Shown: positions 37,383 through 46,950 of the stretch, one piece after another
How positions within the stretch are numbered: position 1 is the stretch's first letter
Layout of the letters: every line of letters starts with the position of its first letter
Source: a beta proteobacterium L13
GTDB lineage: Bacteria > Pseudomonadota > Gammaproteobacteria > Burkholderiales > Chromobacteriaceae
Assembly: GCA_000335715.1 (NCBI GenBank)
Contig: AMYZ01000001.1
Location: forward strand, 62,001-126,000
Length of the DNA: 64,000 nt
Direction of reading: 5' to 3'
Notes under the pieces: generated by a model
Database searches by the model: none
Seen by the model: only the letters and a program-made list of their open reading frames with translations
What the model was told of the DNA's origin: nothing
Made by a program: the position numbers and the translations under genes

Positions 37383-37997
37383 TTAACGCGCGTTCTTCAG
37401 TGCAAGGCCCAGGCCCTGCAGGTAAGCGATCAGCGCGTCCAGTTCGGACTTGCCTTCTACCTGGGCTTTCGCCTCGGCAATTTCCTTGGCGGTGTACGGC
37501 ACACCTACCTTGGTCAGGGCAGTCATCTTGGCGGCTACGCCGTCAGCATCGGCTAGGTTGCGTGCCAGCCATGGGAAGGCAGGCATGTTGGACTCGGGTA
37601 CCACATCACGCGGGTTAACCAGGTGAACGCGGTGCCATTCGTCGGAGTAACGGCCACCTACGCGGGCCAGATCCGGGCCGGTACGCTTGGAGCCCCACTG
37701 GAACGGGTGGTCGTATACCGATTCGCCTGCCACGGAGTAGTGGCCATAGCGCTCGGTTTCCGCACGGAACGGACGAATCATCTGCGAGTGGCAGGTGTAG
37801 CAGCCTTCGCGGATATAGATGTCACGACCGGTCAGCTGCAGCGCGGTGTAAGGCTTCACACCGGCTACTGGCTGGGTGGTGGACTTCTGGAACATCAACG
37901 GTACGATTTCGATCAGGGCGGCCACGCTGATAACCAGCAGGGTCAGCACGATCAGATACGCTACGTTTTCTTCAATCAGTTTCTGGATCTTTTCCAT
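37383..37997 (-). CDS. ccoO: cbb3 oxidase monoheme cytochrome c subunit
   Basis: The 204 aa have one N-terminal helix (about 13-32) and a heme-c motif CYTCH at 66-70 with the conserved SQMIRPF. It passes electrons from CcoP to CcoN. It starts 18 bases after ccoN. Confidence 0.94.
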   Translation of the reverse strand: MEKIQKLIEENVAYLIVLTLLVISVAALIEIVPLMFQKSTTQPVAGVKPYTALQLTGRDIYIREGCYTCHSQMIRPFRAETERYGHYSVAGESVYDHPFQWGSKRTGPDLARVGGRYSDEWHRVHLVNPRDVVPESNMPAFPWLARNLADADGVAAKMTALTKVGVPYTAKEIAEAKAQVEGKSELDALIAYLQGLGLALKNAR

Positions 37998-38015
37998 GAT
38001 GTTTCCTTGGCTCCC

Positions 38016-39440
38016 TTAGTGCGCGTGCGCGGTAACTGCCGGGATCTTGGCATCTACCGGACGACCTGCTGCTACGGTACGGAAGGTGTTGTAAGCCATC
38101 AGCAACATACCGGACAGGAACAGGAAACCACCCAGGAAGCGGACAAACAGGTACGGGTAGGACGCTTTGACGGCTTCTACAAACGAGTAGGTCAGCGTGC
38201 CGTCGGCGTTCAGTGCGCGCCACATCAGGCCTTGCATCACACCGGCAATCCACAGCGAGGCGATGTACAGCACCACGCCAACGGTAGCCAGCCAGAAGTG
38301 AGCTTCGATCAGTTTCACGCTGTGCATGCTGTCACGGCCGAACAGGCGCGGCAGCAGGTAGTACATGGAACCGATGGAGATGAAGGCAACCCAGCCCAGG
38401 GCACCGGAGTGCACGTGGCCAACGGTCCAGTCGGTGTAGTGCGACAGGGCGTTAACGGTTTTGATGGACATCATCGGGCCTTCGAAGGTGGACATACCGT
38501 AGAAGGACAGCGATACCACCAGGAACTTCAGTACCGGGTCGGTACGCAGTTTGTGCCACGCGCCGGACAGGGTCATGATGCCGTTGATCATGCCGCCCCA
38601 GCTTGGTGCCAGCAGTACCAGCGAGAACGCCATACCCAGCGACTGGGTCCAGTCAGGCAGGGCGGTGTAGTGCAGGTGGTGAGGGCCGGCCCACATGTAA
38701 GTGAAGATCAGCGCCCAGAAGTGCACCACGGACAGACGGTAGGAGTACACCGGACGGCCAGCCTGCTTCGGTACGAAGTAGTACATCATGCCCAGGAAGG
38801 CAGCGGTCAGGAAGAAACCTACGGCGTTGTGGCCGTACCACCATTGCACCATGGCATCCACTGCGCCGGCGTAGATGGAGTAGGACTTGGTCAGCGATAC
38901 CGGGATAGCCAGGCTGTTTACTACGTGCAGCAGCGCTACGGCCAGGATGAAGGCACCGTAGAACCAGTTGGCTACGTAGATGTGCTTAACCTTGCGGATG
39001 GCCAGGGTACCGAAGAACACGATGGCGTATACCACCCAGATCACAGTGATCAGGATGTCGATAGGCCATTCAAGCTCGGCGTATTCCTTACCGGCGGTAA
39101 TGCCCAGCGGCAGGGTGATGGCGGCCAGTACGATAACCAGTTGCCAACCCCAGAAGGTAAACGCGGCCAGCTTGTCGGAAATCAGGCGAACGTTACAGGT
39201 ACGCTGTACCACGTAGTAAGACGTGGCAAACAGCGCGCAGCCGCCGAATGCAAAGATCACGGCGTTGGTGTGCAGGGGGCGCAGACGACCGTAGTGGAAC
39301 CAGGGCCCAAAGTTGAGCTCCGGCCACACCAGCTGGGCCGCAATAATGACGCCAACCAGCATCCCGACAATGCCCCAAACCACGGTCATTATCGAGAACT
39401 GGCGCACCACCTTATAGTTATAAGTGGATTGCGTATCCAT
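38016..39440 (-). CDS. ccoN: cbb3 oxidase catalytic subunit
   Basis: Heme-copper oxygen-reducing subunit, 474 aa, about 12 helices. The [11 protein letters not shown] region holds an N-terminal heme b histidine, and [20 protein letters not shown] and [14 protein letters not shown]-like stretches ([17 protein letters not shown]) contain the copper and heme ligand histidines. It heads the ccoNOQP operon; the upstream perfect FNR box and TATAAT imply low-oxygen induction, with a long leader of about 300 bases. Confidence 0.95.
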   Translation of the reverse strand: MDTQSTYNYKVVRQFSIMTVVWGIVGMLVGVIIAAQLVWPELNFGPWFHYGRLRPLHTNAVIFAFGGCALFATSYYVVQRTCNVRLISDKLAAFTFWGWQLVIVLAAITLPLGITAGKEYAELEWPIDILITVIWVVYAIVFFGTLAIRKVKHIYVANWFYGAFILAVALLHVVNSLAIPVSLTKSYSIYAGAVDAMVQWWYGHNAVGFFLTAAFLGMMYYFVPKQAGRPVYSYRLSVVHFWALIFTYMWAGPHHLHYTALPDWTQSLGMAFSLVLLAPSWGGMINGIMTLSGAWHKLRTDPVLKFLVVSLSFYGMSTFEGPMMSIKTVNALSHYTDWTVGHVHSGALGWVAFISIGSMYYLLPRLFGRDSMHSVKLIEAHFWLATVGVVLYIASLWIAGVMQGLMWRALNADGTLTYSFVEAVKASYPYLFVRFLGGFLFLSGMLLMAYNTFRTVAAGRPVDAKIPAVTAHAH

Positions 39441-39862
39441 TTAGGGTTTTCTCCAAGGTTGCGAACTAGAACGTGTAAAACTGGTGACTTGAATTTTGTG
39501 TACCAGCCCCAAACTGGGGAGGTGTATCAAGTTCTTGGGTGTTGATCAAAACCCCTGTCGCTGGTGCGCCCCGCTTTGCACCACCGCCTTGCCAGGCAAG
39601 AACAAGTGCTTTAATTCACCCGCGTATTCAACAGGCTATTCTAATCAATTCAGGCACCAGCCACCAGTCAAGAACGTGGGGCTGTGTACTGTCTCCCTCG
39701 CCCATGCTGGCTTTTTGGCCTTTTTAGCCTTTTGACAGATGTGGATTATATTGTCATCGGTAGTACTGCTATTGATGAAGATCAAGCCGGAAGGTCAGGG
39801 GTGGTTTTGTACAGCCAGTGCTAGAATCCAGCATCTTTCTGCCACAGAACGGTTTCAGCACT
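39441..39862. other. ccoN/M61 peptidase intergenic region
   Basis: 422 bases with no convincing gene. It holds the predicted cco promoter (39738-39785) and a roughly 298-base ccoN leader. Within the leader is a weaker FNR-like match, TGGGTGTTGATCAA (39536-39549), with one good half-site. The M61 gene's own ribosome site is at the right end. Confidence 0.6.
39745..39785 (-). promoter_or_regulatory. FNR/ANR-type promoter for ccoNOQP
   Basis: TTGATGAAGATCAA (39772-39785) is a perfect match to the FNR consensus TTGAT-N4-ATCAA. On the minus strand a TATAAT lies at 39750-39745, so transcription should start near 39738 and the FNR box centres about 40-41 bases upstream. That is the class II activation geometry. 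The palindrome is symmetric, so direction is assigned by the -10 match and the cco function. Confidence 0.82.
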
Positions 39863-41653
39863 ATGTCTTCCTCTGTTAGTTACCGCCTTTGCGTACTCGA
39901 CCCGCAAGCCCACCTTTTCGAGGTCACCGTCACCGTTGCCCAGCCTGCTGCCGCCGGGCAAGTGCTGCGCCTGCCAGCCTGGATACCGGGTAGCTATATG
40001 GTGCGCGAGTTTGCCCGCCATATCGTGCAGATCAGCGCCAGTAGCGGCAAAAAGGCGGTAGCCCTGACCAAGCTGGACAAACACAGCTGGCAGGCCGCGC
40101 CGGTGAAGGGCGAGCTGACCGTGCGTTACCAGGTGTACGCTTACGATTTGTCGGTGCGCGGGGCCTATCTCGATGCCAACCGGGGCTTCTATAACGGCAC
40201 CAGTGTTTTCCTGTCGGCAGATGGCTTCGAAAACGACCCTTGCACTGTTGATATTGACGCCCCGGCCAATAAAGCCTTGGCCGACTGGCAAGTGGCCACC
40301 AGCCTGCCCGCGCTGGACGTGCACAAAAAGACCGGCTTCGGGCGCTACCATGCGGCCAACTACGACGAGCTGATCGACCACCCGGTAGAGCTGGGCCGTT
40401 TCCAGCGCATCACATTCAAGGCCTGCGGCGTGCCACACGAGTTTGTGGTGTCCGGTGTCTGCCAGGCAGACCTCAAGCGCCTGGCTGCCGATACCAAGCG
40501 CATTTGCGAGTGGCAGATCCGCTTCTTTGGCGAGCCCGCCCCGTTCGATCGCTACGTGTTCATGCTGTTTGTCGGCGCCGATATCTACGGTGGCCTGGAG
40601 CACCGCGCCTCCACCGCGCTGGTAGCCAACCGTGACGACCTGCCGGCGCCCGGCTTGGCTGATGGCGAGATCGGTGACGGCTACCTGCGCCTGTTGGGCC
40701 TGATCAGCCACGAGTACTTCCACAGCTGGAACGTCAAGCGCATGAAGCCGGCCGTGTTCACCCCGTACGACCTGAACCGCGAAGGCCACACCACGCTGCT
40801 GTGGGCGTTCGAGGGCATTACCTCGTATTACGACGATCTGGCGCTGGTGCGCAGTGGCCTGATTGACGAGAAGCGCTACCTGGGCCTGCTGGCCAAAACC
40901 ATTACCGGCGTGATGCGCGGCAATGGCCGTACCAAGCAGACGCTGGCCGACTCCAGCTTCGACGCCTGGACCAAGTACTACCGCCAGGACGAAAACAGCC
41001 CCAACAGCATCGTCAGCTACTACACCAAAGGCTCGCTGGCCGCGCTGGCGCTGGACCTGCACATCCGCCACGAAACCGGCGGCGCCAAGAGCCTGGACAC
41101 CGTAATGCTGGCGCTCTGGCAAAAATGGCTGGCCGACGGCCAGGGCCTGGCCGAGGGCGAGTGGGAACAGGTAGCCGAGCAAGCCACCGGCCTGCAGCTG
41201 GGTCAGTTCTTCGATAAAGCCATCCGCAGCACGCAAGACCTGCCGCTGGCTGAACTGCTGGCCACCCAGGGTGTCTCTCTGCAGATGGTGCCATCCGACA
41301 GCCCCGCAGATAGCGGTAGCGTGGTAGACAGCATCCAGCCAGCCGCTGTGCGGCCAACCTTTGGCGTGAAGGCTGCTGCCGATACGCTGGGCGTGCGCCT
41401 GGTGCAGGTGTTCGATGGCGGTGCCGCACAGGCCGCGGGCCTGTCTGGCGGGGATGTCATTGTGGCGGTAAACGGCCTGAAAGCCAGCGATCTTGATAAA
41501 GCCATCGCCCGCCACAAGGTAGGCGACACCGTCAAAGTACACGCCTTCCGCCGTGACGAGCTGGCTACCTACAAGGTTACGCTGCAAGCCACGCAACCCG
41601 ATACTTGCCGCCTGAGCCTGGCACCCGGTGCCGCCGCGTGGATCAAACAATAA
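39863..41653 (+). CDS. M61 family glycyl aminopeptidase with PDZ domain
   Basis: About 596-aa zinc metallopeptidase from ATG 39863 (MSSSVSYRLCVLDPQAHLFEV). The catalytic motif HEYFH is at about 283-287 (GLISHEYFHSWNVKRMKP) with ALWAFEGITSYYDDL downstream supplying a third ligand region. A C-terminal PDZ domain (GVRLVQVFDGGAAQAAGLSGGDVIVAVNG) completes the usual M61 layout. Close behind it is pepN, so two peptidases are grouped, probably for cytoplasmic peptide turnover. Repeat cores lie at 40351 and 41349. Confidence 0.86.
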   Translation: MSSSVSYRLCVLDPQAHLFEVTVTVAQPAAAGQVLRLPAWIPGSYMVREFARHIVQISASSGKKAVALTKLDKHSWQAAPVKGELTVRYQVYAYDLSVRGAYLDANRGFYNGTSVFLSADGFENDPCTVDIDAPANKALADWQVATSLPALDVHKKTGFGRYHAANYDELIDHPVELGRFQRITFKACGVPHEFVVSGVCQADLKRLAADTKRICEWQIRFFGEPAPFDRYVFMLFVGADIYGGLEHRASTALVANRDDLPAPGLADGEIGDGYLRLLGLISHEYFHSWNVKRMKPAVFTPYDLNREGHTTLLWAFEGITSYYDDLALVRSGLIDEKRYLGLLAKTITGVMRGNGRTKQTLADSSFDAWTKYYRQDENSPNSIVSYYTKGSLAALALDLHIRHETGGAKSLDTVMLALWQKWLADGQGLAEGEWEQVAEQATGLQLGQFFDKAIRSTQDLPLAELLATQGVSLQMVPSDSPADSGSVVDSIQPAAVRPTFGVKAAADTLGVRLVQVFDGGAAQAAGLSGGDVIVAVNGLKASDLDKAIARHKVGDTVKVHAFRRDELATYKVTLQATQPDTCRLSLAPGAAAWIKQ

Positions 41654-41732
41654 CCAGGGACGCTTTGCGTTGATAAAGACAAGGGGGCGGCACAGCCGAC
41701 CCGCCTTGCAAGCCTACTGAGGATGCCCGTTC

Positions 41733-44366
41733 ATGAGCCCACAACAGCCACAGATCAAATATCGCCAGGATTACCTGCCGCCAGCCTATCTGGTAGACAA
41801 GGTAGACCTGACATTCGATGTACTGGAAGACACGCAAACCCGTGTACGCTCCCGCATGGTGATTCACCGCAACCCGGAATCCACTGCGGCCAACGTATTG
41901 CAGCTGGATGGCAACGCCACGCTGCTATCGGTGGTACTGGATGGTGACCAGCTGCAGCCCGGTGCCTACCGCCAGCACGCCGAAGGCCTGGAGATTCCCG
42001 ATGTGCCGGATAGCTTTATCCTGGACATCGAAACCGAAATCGACCCGGTGGCCAATACCAGCCTCAACGGCCTGTATGGTTCCAGCGGCAACCTGTATAC
42101 CCAGTGCGAGCCGGAAGGCTTCCGCAAGATTACCTACTACCCCGACCGCCCGGACGTGATGGCCAAGTTCAGCACCACCATCATTGCCGACAAGCAGAAG
42201 TACCCGGTACTGCTGTCCAACGGCAACAAGGTAGGCGAAGGCCAGGCCGACAAGAAGCGCCACTGGGTTAAATGGGTAGACCCGTACCGTAAACCGGCCT
42301 ACCTGTTTGCGCTGGTGGCCGGCAAGCTGGTGGCGCTGAAAGACAGCTACACCACCGCCAGCGGCCGCAAGGTGGCACTGGAAATCTGGACCGTGCCGGC
42401 CGACCAGGACAAAGTGGATTTCGCCATGGGCGCAGTGAAGCGCTCCATGCAGTGGGACGAAACCCGCTTTGGTCTGGAGTACGACCTGGACATCTACATG
42501 ATCGTGGCCGTAGGCGACTTCAATATGGGCGCCATGGAAAACAAAGGCCTCAATATCTTTAACACCTCGGCGGTACTGGCGCGCCAGGACACCGCTACCG
42601 ACGCCGACTTCGAGCGCGTGGAAGCCATCATTGGCCACGAGTACTTCCACAACTGGACTGGCAACCGTGTGACCTGCCGCGACTGGTTCCAGCTCAGCCT
42701 GAAAGAAGGCCTCACCGTGTTCCGCGACCAGGAGTTCAGCGCCGACCTGCACAGCCGCCCGGTGAAGCGCATCGAAGACGTGAAAAAGCTGCGCCAGCTG
42801 CAGTTCCCGGAAGACGCCGGCCCTACCGCGCACGCCATCCGCCCGGACAGCTATATCGAAATGAACAACTTCTACACCATGACGGTGTACGAAAAGGGTT
42901 CCGAAGTCGTCCGTATGTACCACACCCTGCTGGGTGAAGAAGGCTTCCAGAAGGGCATGAAGCTGTACTTTCAGCGCCACGACGGCCAGGCCGTGACCTG
43001 CGACGATTTCCGCGCCGCCATGGCCGATGCCAACGGCGTGGACTTTACCCAGTTTGCGCTGTGGTACAGCCAGGCCGGTACCCCGTTGCTGCAGCTAAGC
43101 GGCGAGTACGACACGGTAGCGCGCAGCTACACCCTGCACGTCAAGCAAAGCTGCCCCGACACCCCGGGCCAGAGCGGCAAGCAGCCTTACCACATCCCGT
43201 TGGCCGTCGGCCTGCTGGGCCGTGATGGCCAGGACCTGCCGTTGCAGCTGGCTGGCGAGGTCGAAGCCGGCGCGACGACCCGTGTGCTGGACGTACGTGC
43301 CGCCGAGCAAAGCTTTACCTTTGTGAACGTGCCGGAGCTGCCGGTGCCGTCGCTGCTGCGTGGTTTCTCTGCGCCGGTGCGTCTGCAGTTTGACTGGCGC
43401 GACGACGAGCTGTCGTTCCTGATGGCCAACGACAGCGATGCTTTCGCGCGCTGGGAAGCCGGTCAGGCCTACGCCGAGCGCCTGTTGAAAGCCTTGCTGG
43501 CTGACCATGCTGCCGGCCGTACGCTGCAGCTGCCGTCAGGCTTTATTGACGCGCTGCGCGCGGTGCTGAAAGACCACGCTGCCGACCCGGCGTTCAAGGC
43601 ACTGATGCTGAGCCTGCCATCGGAAGCCGATATTCTGGAAATGGTAGAGGTTGCCGACCCGGGTCACATCCATACCGTACGCGAATTCGTGCTCAATGGC
43701 CTGGCTCAGGCGCTGCGTGGCGAATGGCACGAAGCCTACGACCTGAACCAGACCCAGCGCTACCAGCCGGCCGATGGTGGCCGCCGCAGCCTGAAAAACC
43801 TGGCGCTGGCTATGCTGACCCGCCTGCACGACGCCTGGCCGCTGGAAGCTGCCGAAAAGCAGTGCCTGGAAGCGGACAATATGACCGACCAGATGGGCGC
43901 CATGCTGGCCCTGCGCGACCGCGATGTGGCCGAGCGTGAAAACTGCTACCTGTCGTTTGCCAGCCGCTGGCAGGGCGACGCACTGGTGATGGACAAGTTT
44001 TTTAGCCTGGTGGGCAGCAGCCAGCTGCCTGGCGTGCTGGAGCACGTGAAAGCCGCCATGCAGCACCCGGCGTTTACCCTGAAAAACCCGAACAAGGCGC
44101 GTGCACTACTGGGCAGCTTTGGCCGCAATATGCAGCATTTCCACGCGGCAGACGGCTCCGGCTACGCTTTCCTGGCCGACCAGGTGCTGGCGCTGGACGC
44201 CATCAACCCGCAAGTGGCCAGCCGCATCGTGTCGCTGTTCAACCGTCGCCAGAAGCTGGAAGCGCAACGCCAGGGCCTGATGACGCGCGAGCTGCAACGT
44301 ATTCTGGCCAAGGATGGCTTGTCCAAGGACGTTTACGAAATCGTATCGAAGAACCTGTCGGCATAA
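41733..44366 (+). CDS. pepN: Aminopeptidase N (M1 family)
   Basis: The 877-aa cytoplasmic aminopeptidase removes N-terminal residues from peptides. GAMEN at 266-270 and HEYFHNW at 302-308 are visible, with the third zinc ligand E325 region (LTVFRDQEF). Length and motif spacing match the E. coli enzyme. It follows the M61 gene by 79 bases. Copies of the repeat core lie at 41885 and 44119. The terminator hairpin begins 24 bases after its stop. Confidence 0.95.
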   Translation: MSPQQPQIKYRQDYLPPAYLVDKVDLTFDVLEDTQTRVRSRMVIHRNPESTAANVLQLDGNATLLSVVLDGDQLQPGAYRQHAEGLEIPDVPDSFILDIETEIDPVANTSLNGLYGSSGNLYTQCEPEGFRKITYYPDRPDVMAKFSTTIIADKQKYPVLLSNGNKVGEGQADKKRHWVKWVDPYRKPAYLFALVAGKLVALKDSYTTASGRKVALEIWTVPADQDKVDFAMGAVKRSMQWDETRFGLEYDLDIYMIVAVGDFNMGAMENKGLNIFNTSAVLARQDTATDADFERVEAIIGHEYFHNWTGNRVTCRDWFQLSLKEGLTVFRDQEFSADLHSRPVKRIEDVKKLRQLQFPEDAGPTAHAIRPDSYIEMNNFYTMTVYEKGSEVVRMYHTLLGEEGFQKGMKLYFQRHDGQAVTCDDFRAAMADANGVDFTQFALWYSQAGTPLLQLSGEYDTVARSYTLHVKQSCPDTPGQSGKQPYHIPLAVGLLGRDGQDLPLQLAGEVEAGATTRVLDVRAAEQSFTFVNVPELPVPSLLRGFSAPVRLQFDWRDDELSFLMANDSDAFARWEAGQAYAERLLKALLADHAAGRTLQLPSGFIDALRAVLKDHAADPAFKALMLSLPSEADILEMVEVADPGHIHTVREFVLNGLAQALRGEWHEAYDLNQTQRYQPADGGRRSLKNLALAMLTRLHDAWPLEAAEKQCLEADNMTDQMGAMLALRDRDVAERENCYLSFASRWQGDALVMDKFFSLVGSSQLPGVLEHVKAAMQHPAFTLKNPNKARALLGSFGRNMQHFHAADGSGYAFLADQVLALDAINPQVASRIVSLFNRRQKLEAQRQGLMTRELQRILAKDGLSKDVYEIVSKNLSA

Positions 44367-44390
44367 GCAGGTATACTGCTGTTTTGCCCC

Positions 44391-44416
44391 AAGCCGGTGC
44401 ATGCACCGGCTTTTTC
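44391..44416 (+). terminator. Terminator after pepN
   Basis: AAGCCGGTGCATGCACCGGCTT, a perfect 22-base palindrome, followed by TTTCTTT. Confidence 0.85.
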
Positions 44417-44429
44417 TTTGCCTGCCGCC

Positions 44430-45311
44430 ATGTTCGCTTCTGCTTCGCCTGTTACCAGCGCTGCCATGCTGCTGGCCCTGTGGTTCTTCTGGGGGACCAA
44501 CTGGGTGGTCACCAAACTGGGGTTGGCCTACGCCAGTGCTTTTCAGCTGGGCCTGTTCCGTACTGTATTTGCCATTGCCACGCTGGCAGTGGTGCTGCGC
44601 CTGCGTGGCGGCAGTTTTCGCCCTACGCCGTGGCGGCCAACCTTCTGGCTGGGGCTGACGCAGACCGCCGGTTTCGTGTTGTTCACCAATCTGGCGCTAG
44701 TGGCTGGCGGTGCCGGCAAGGTATCGGTGCTGTGCTACACCATGCCGTTCTGGACGCTGCTGCTGGCGCGGGTGTTCCTGCACGAAAAGCTGGCGCGCAG
44801 CCAGTGGCTGGGCGTGGCGATGGCCTTTGCTGGTTTGCTGGCCATTCTGGAACCGTGGGACCTGCACGGCAGCTGGCTGTCCGACCTGCTGGCCATCACC
44901 GGCGGCCTGGTGTGGGCCAGCTCGGCCATCATCGCCAAGCGCCTGCGGGCGCAGCACCAGGTAGACACGCTGGCGCTGACCTTGTGGCAAATGGTGTGGG
45001 GCACGCTGCCCTTGCTGGTGTTGCTGCCGGTGTTTCCGGGCGGCGAGCCGGTATGGGGTTGGCCGCTGCTGGGCGTGCTGCTGTTTTCCGGCGTGCTGGC
45101 CGGCGGCCTGGGCTGGCTGATGTGGATGATGCTGCTGTCGCGCCTTAGCGCCGGCATGGCCGGGCTGAGCATCCTGGCCATTCCTGCCGTGGCGGTGGGC
45201 ATGGCGTGGCTGATTCTGGGCGAGCTGCCGTCGCCGTCGGAAGCGGCCGGCATGCTGCTTATCGGCAGCGCGCTGGTGCTGATTTCGTGGCAGGCGCTGA
45301 AGCGGCGCTGA
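44430..45311 (+). CDS. DMT superfamily (EamA) permease
   Basis: About 293-aa inner-membrane transporter with ten predicted helices and two EamA repeats (ALWFFWGTNWVVTKLGLAYA; LVWASSAIIAKRLRA). The substrate is unknown. ATG 44430 was chosen because the frame's upstream GTG (44397) lies inside the pepN terminator and would put coding sequence in its stem. It is followed by an inverted pair of GGTTGGCCGCA repeats. Confidence 0.82.
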   Translation: MFASASPVTSAAMLLALWFFWGTNWVVTKLGLAYASAFQLGLFRTVFAIATLAVVLRLRGGSFRPTPWRPTFWLGLTQTAGFVLFTNLALVAGGAGKVSVLCYTMPFWTLLLARVFLHEKLARSQWLGVAMAFAGLLAILEPWDLHGSWLSDLLAITGGLVWASSAIIAKRLRAQHQVDTLALTLWQMVWGTLPLLVLLPVFPGGEPVWGWPLLGVLLFSGVLAGGLGWLMWMMLLSRLSAGMAGLSILAIPAVAVGMAWLILGELPSPSEAAGMLLIGSALVLISWQALKRR

Positions 45312-45329
45312 GCCGGTTTGCTAGTCGGC

Positions 45330-45360
45330 AAGGTTGGCCGCATGGCCTTGCGGCCAACCC
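45330..45360. repeat. Inverted GGTTGGCCGCA pair between convergent genes
   Basis: GGTTGGCCGCA (45332-45342) and TGCGGCCAACC (45349-45359), separated by 6 bases. It can form a stable hairpin on either strand but lacks a good T run. It lies between the stop codons of the DMT permease and Lrp genes. Confidence 0.9.
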
Positions 45361-45368
45361 TGGCGGCG

Positions 45369-45854
45369 TCAGTCCCCCATCGCCTGCTGCAAGGGCAGGC
45401 GCTGGCTGTGCTTGATCGGCTCCAGCGCCACGGTGGACTTCACGCTGCGTACCAGCGGTAGCGTCATCAGCTTGTTCATCACGAAACGCGATAGCGACGG
45501 CAGGTCGGCCACCACGATGCGCAGCCAGTAATCGGCCTCGCCGGCCACGGCGTAGCACTCCAGGATTTCCGGCAGGTTGGCGATGGCGGCGGCAAATTCG
45601 CGGATCGACGCCTCGCCGTGCCGCTCCAGGCTGACACTGGCAAAGGCGGTGACCGACAGGTTCAGCAGGTCGGGGCGCAGGCTGATGTGGTAGCCCTGGA
45701 TCACGCCGGCTTCTTCCAGCCGCTGGATGCGGCGCCCGATCTGCGACGCCGACAGTGCTACCTCTTGCGCCAGCTTCTGGTGGGTGGCGCGCGCGTCGCG
45801 CTGTAGCGCCTCCAGAATCTGGAAGTCAAAGCGGTCAAACTCCAGTTTGCGCAT
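45369..45854 (-). CDS. Lrp/AsnC family regulator, divergent from phhA
   Basis: About 161 aa from ATG 45854 (MRKLEFDRFDFQILEALQRD). The helix-turn-helix (QKLAQEVALSASQIGRRIQRLEEAGVI) and the RAM/AsnC effector domain (ECYAVAGEADYWLRIVVADL) are visible. Alternative ATGs at 45863 and 45869 add a few residues. Position suggests it senses an aromatic amino acid and controls phhA; inferred. It ends at the inverted repeat shared with the DMT gene. Confidence 0.85.
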   Translation of the reverse strand: MRKLEFDRFDFQILEALQRDARATHQKLAQEVALSASQIGRRIQRLEEAGVIQGYHISLRPDLLNLSVTAFASVSLERHGEASIREFAAAIANLPEILECYAVAGEADYWLRIVVADLPSLSRFVMNKLMTLPLVRSVKSTVALEPIKHSQRLPLQQAMGD

Positions 45855-45986
45855 AATGTGCATTTCCATCGATTTGGTGCGGCAAGTATGCGAAAAAAGC
45901 CGTTGGCAAGCAAATGATGCGGCCAACGCGCACGCTGCTGCTTCTACACTTGTGCTACTGGCACCTGCCGCACACACAAGAGAAAA

Positions 45987-46877
45987 ATGATGGAGATGAA
46001 CACCTTTACCGTACCGGACATCACGGTGCGCAAGAACGCTGGTCTTAGCCACGGCGCCGACTTTACCCTGCCACAGCCGCTGGACTGCTACAGCGACGAC
46101 GACCACCGCACCTGGGCCACGCTGTACCAGCGCCAGTGCGCGCTGCTGCCGGGCCGCGTCTGTGACGAGTTCCTGCAAGGCCTGGAACTTCTGACCATCG
46201 ATGCCGACCGCGTGCCCGATTTCAAGCGGCTCAACGAAAAACTGGCCGCAGCCACCGGCTGGCAGATCGTGGCGGTGCCGGGGCTGATCCCCGACGACGT
46301 GTTTTTCGAGCACCTGGCCAACCGCCGCTTCCCGGTGACCTGGTGGCTGCGCGAACCGCACCAGCTGGACTACCTGCAAGAGCCGGACGTGTTCCACGAC
46401 CTGTTCGGCCACGTGCCGCTGCTGGCCAACCCGGTGTTTGCCGACTACCTGCAGGCTTACGGCCGTGGCGGCATGAAGGCCAAGGGCCTGGGCTACCTGC
46501 CGCTGTTGGCGCGCCTGTACTGGTACACGGTGGAGTTTGGTCTGATCAACACGCCGCAGGGCATGCGCATTTACGGTGCCGGCATCGTGTCCAGCAAGTC
46601 CGAATCGGTATACAGCCTGGATAGCGCCAGCCCCAACCGTGTGGGCTTTGATCTGCAGCGCATCATGCGTACCCGCTACCGCATCGATACCTTCCAGAAA
46701 ACCTACTTTGTGATCGACAGCTTCCAGCAGCTGTTCGACGCCACCGCACCGGACTTCACGCCGATCTACCCCCAGGTGGAAGCCGCCCCGGTGCTGGGGG
46801 CTGGCGATATCGACGCAGCCGACAAGGTGTATACCGTAGGCAGCCGCGAAGGCTGGCTGAATACCGAGGACGTCTAG
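45987..46877 (+). CDS. phhA: Phenylalanine 4-hydroxylase
   Basis: Iron- and tetrahydropterin-dependent monooxygenase converting phenylalanine to tyrosine. The 296 aa have iron ligands H137 and H142 (HDLFGHVP) and E183 (WYTVEFG), one residue off the C. violaceum numbering H138/H143/E184. The central 130 residues closely match my memory of that enzyme. A TGCGGCCAA core lies in the divergent promoter at 45918. A very strong terminator follows. Confidence 0.95.
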   Translation: MMEMNTFTVPDITVRKNAGLSHGADFTLPQPLDCYSDDDHRTWATLYQRQCALLPGRVCDEFLQGLELLTIDADRVPDFKRLNEKLAAATGWQIVAVPGLIPDDVFFEHLANRRFPVTWWLREPHQLDYLQEPDVFHDLFGHVPLLANPVFADYLQAYGRGGMKAKGLGYLPLLARLYWYTVEFGLINTPQGMRIYGAGIVSSKSESVYSLDSASPNRVGFDLQRIMRTRYRIDTFQKTYFVIDSFQQLFDATAPDFTPIYPQVEAAPVLGAGDIDAADKVYTVGSREGWLNTEDV

Positions 46878-46894
46878 GCGGCTACGGCACGGCG

Positions 46895-46939
46895 AAAAGC
46901 CACACCCCCTGCGGCCAGGCTGCAGGGGGTGTGGCTTTT
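46895..46939. terminator. Strong bidirectional terminator after phhA
   Basis: AAAAGCCACACCCCCTGC/GCAGGGGGTGTGGCTTTT, an 18-bp perfect stem with A/T on both flanks, between the convergent phhA and histidine kinase genes. Confidence 0.92.
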
Positions 46940-46950
46940 ATTGCGGCCAA

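Noticed and set aside
44397-44429. GTG 44397 as start of the DMT permease
   Set aside because: It lies inside the pepN terminator stem; the ATG at 44430 is at the family-typical position.
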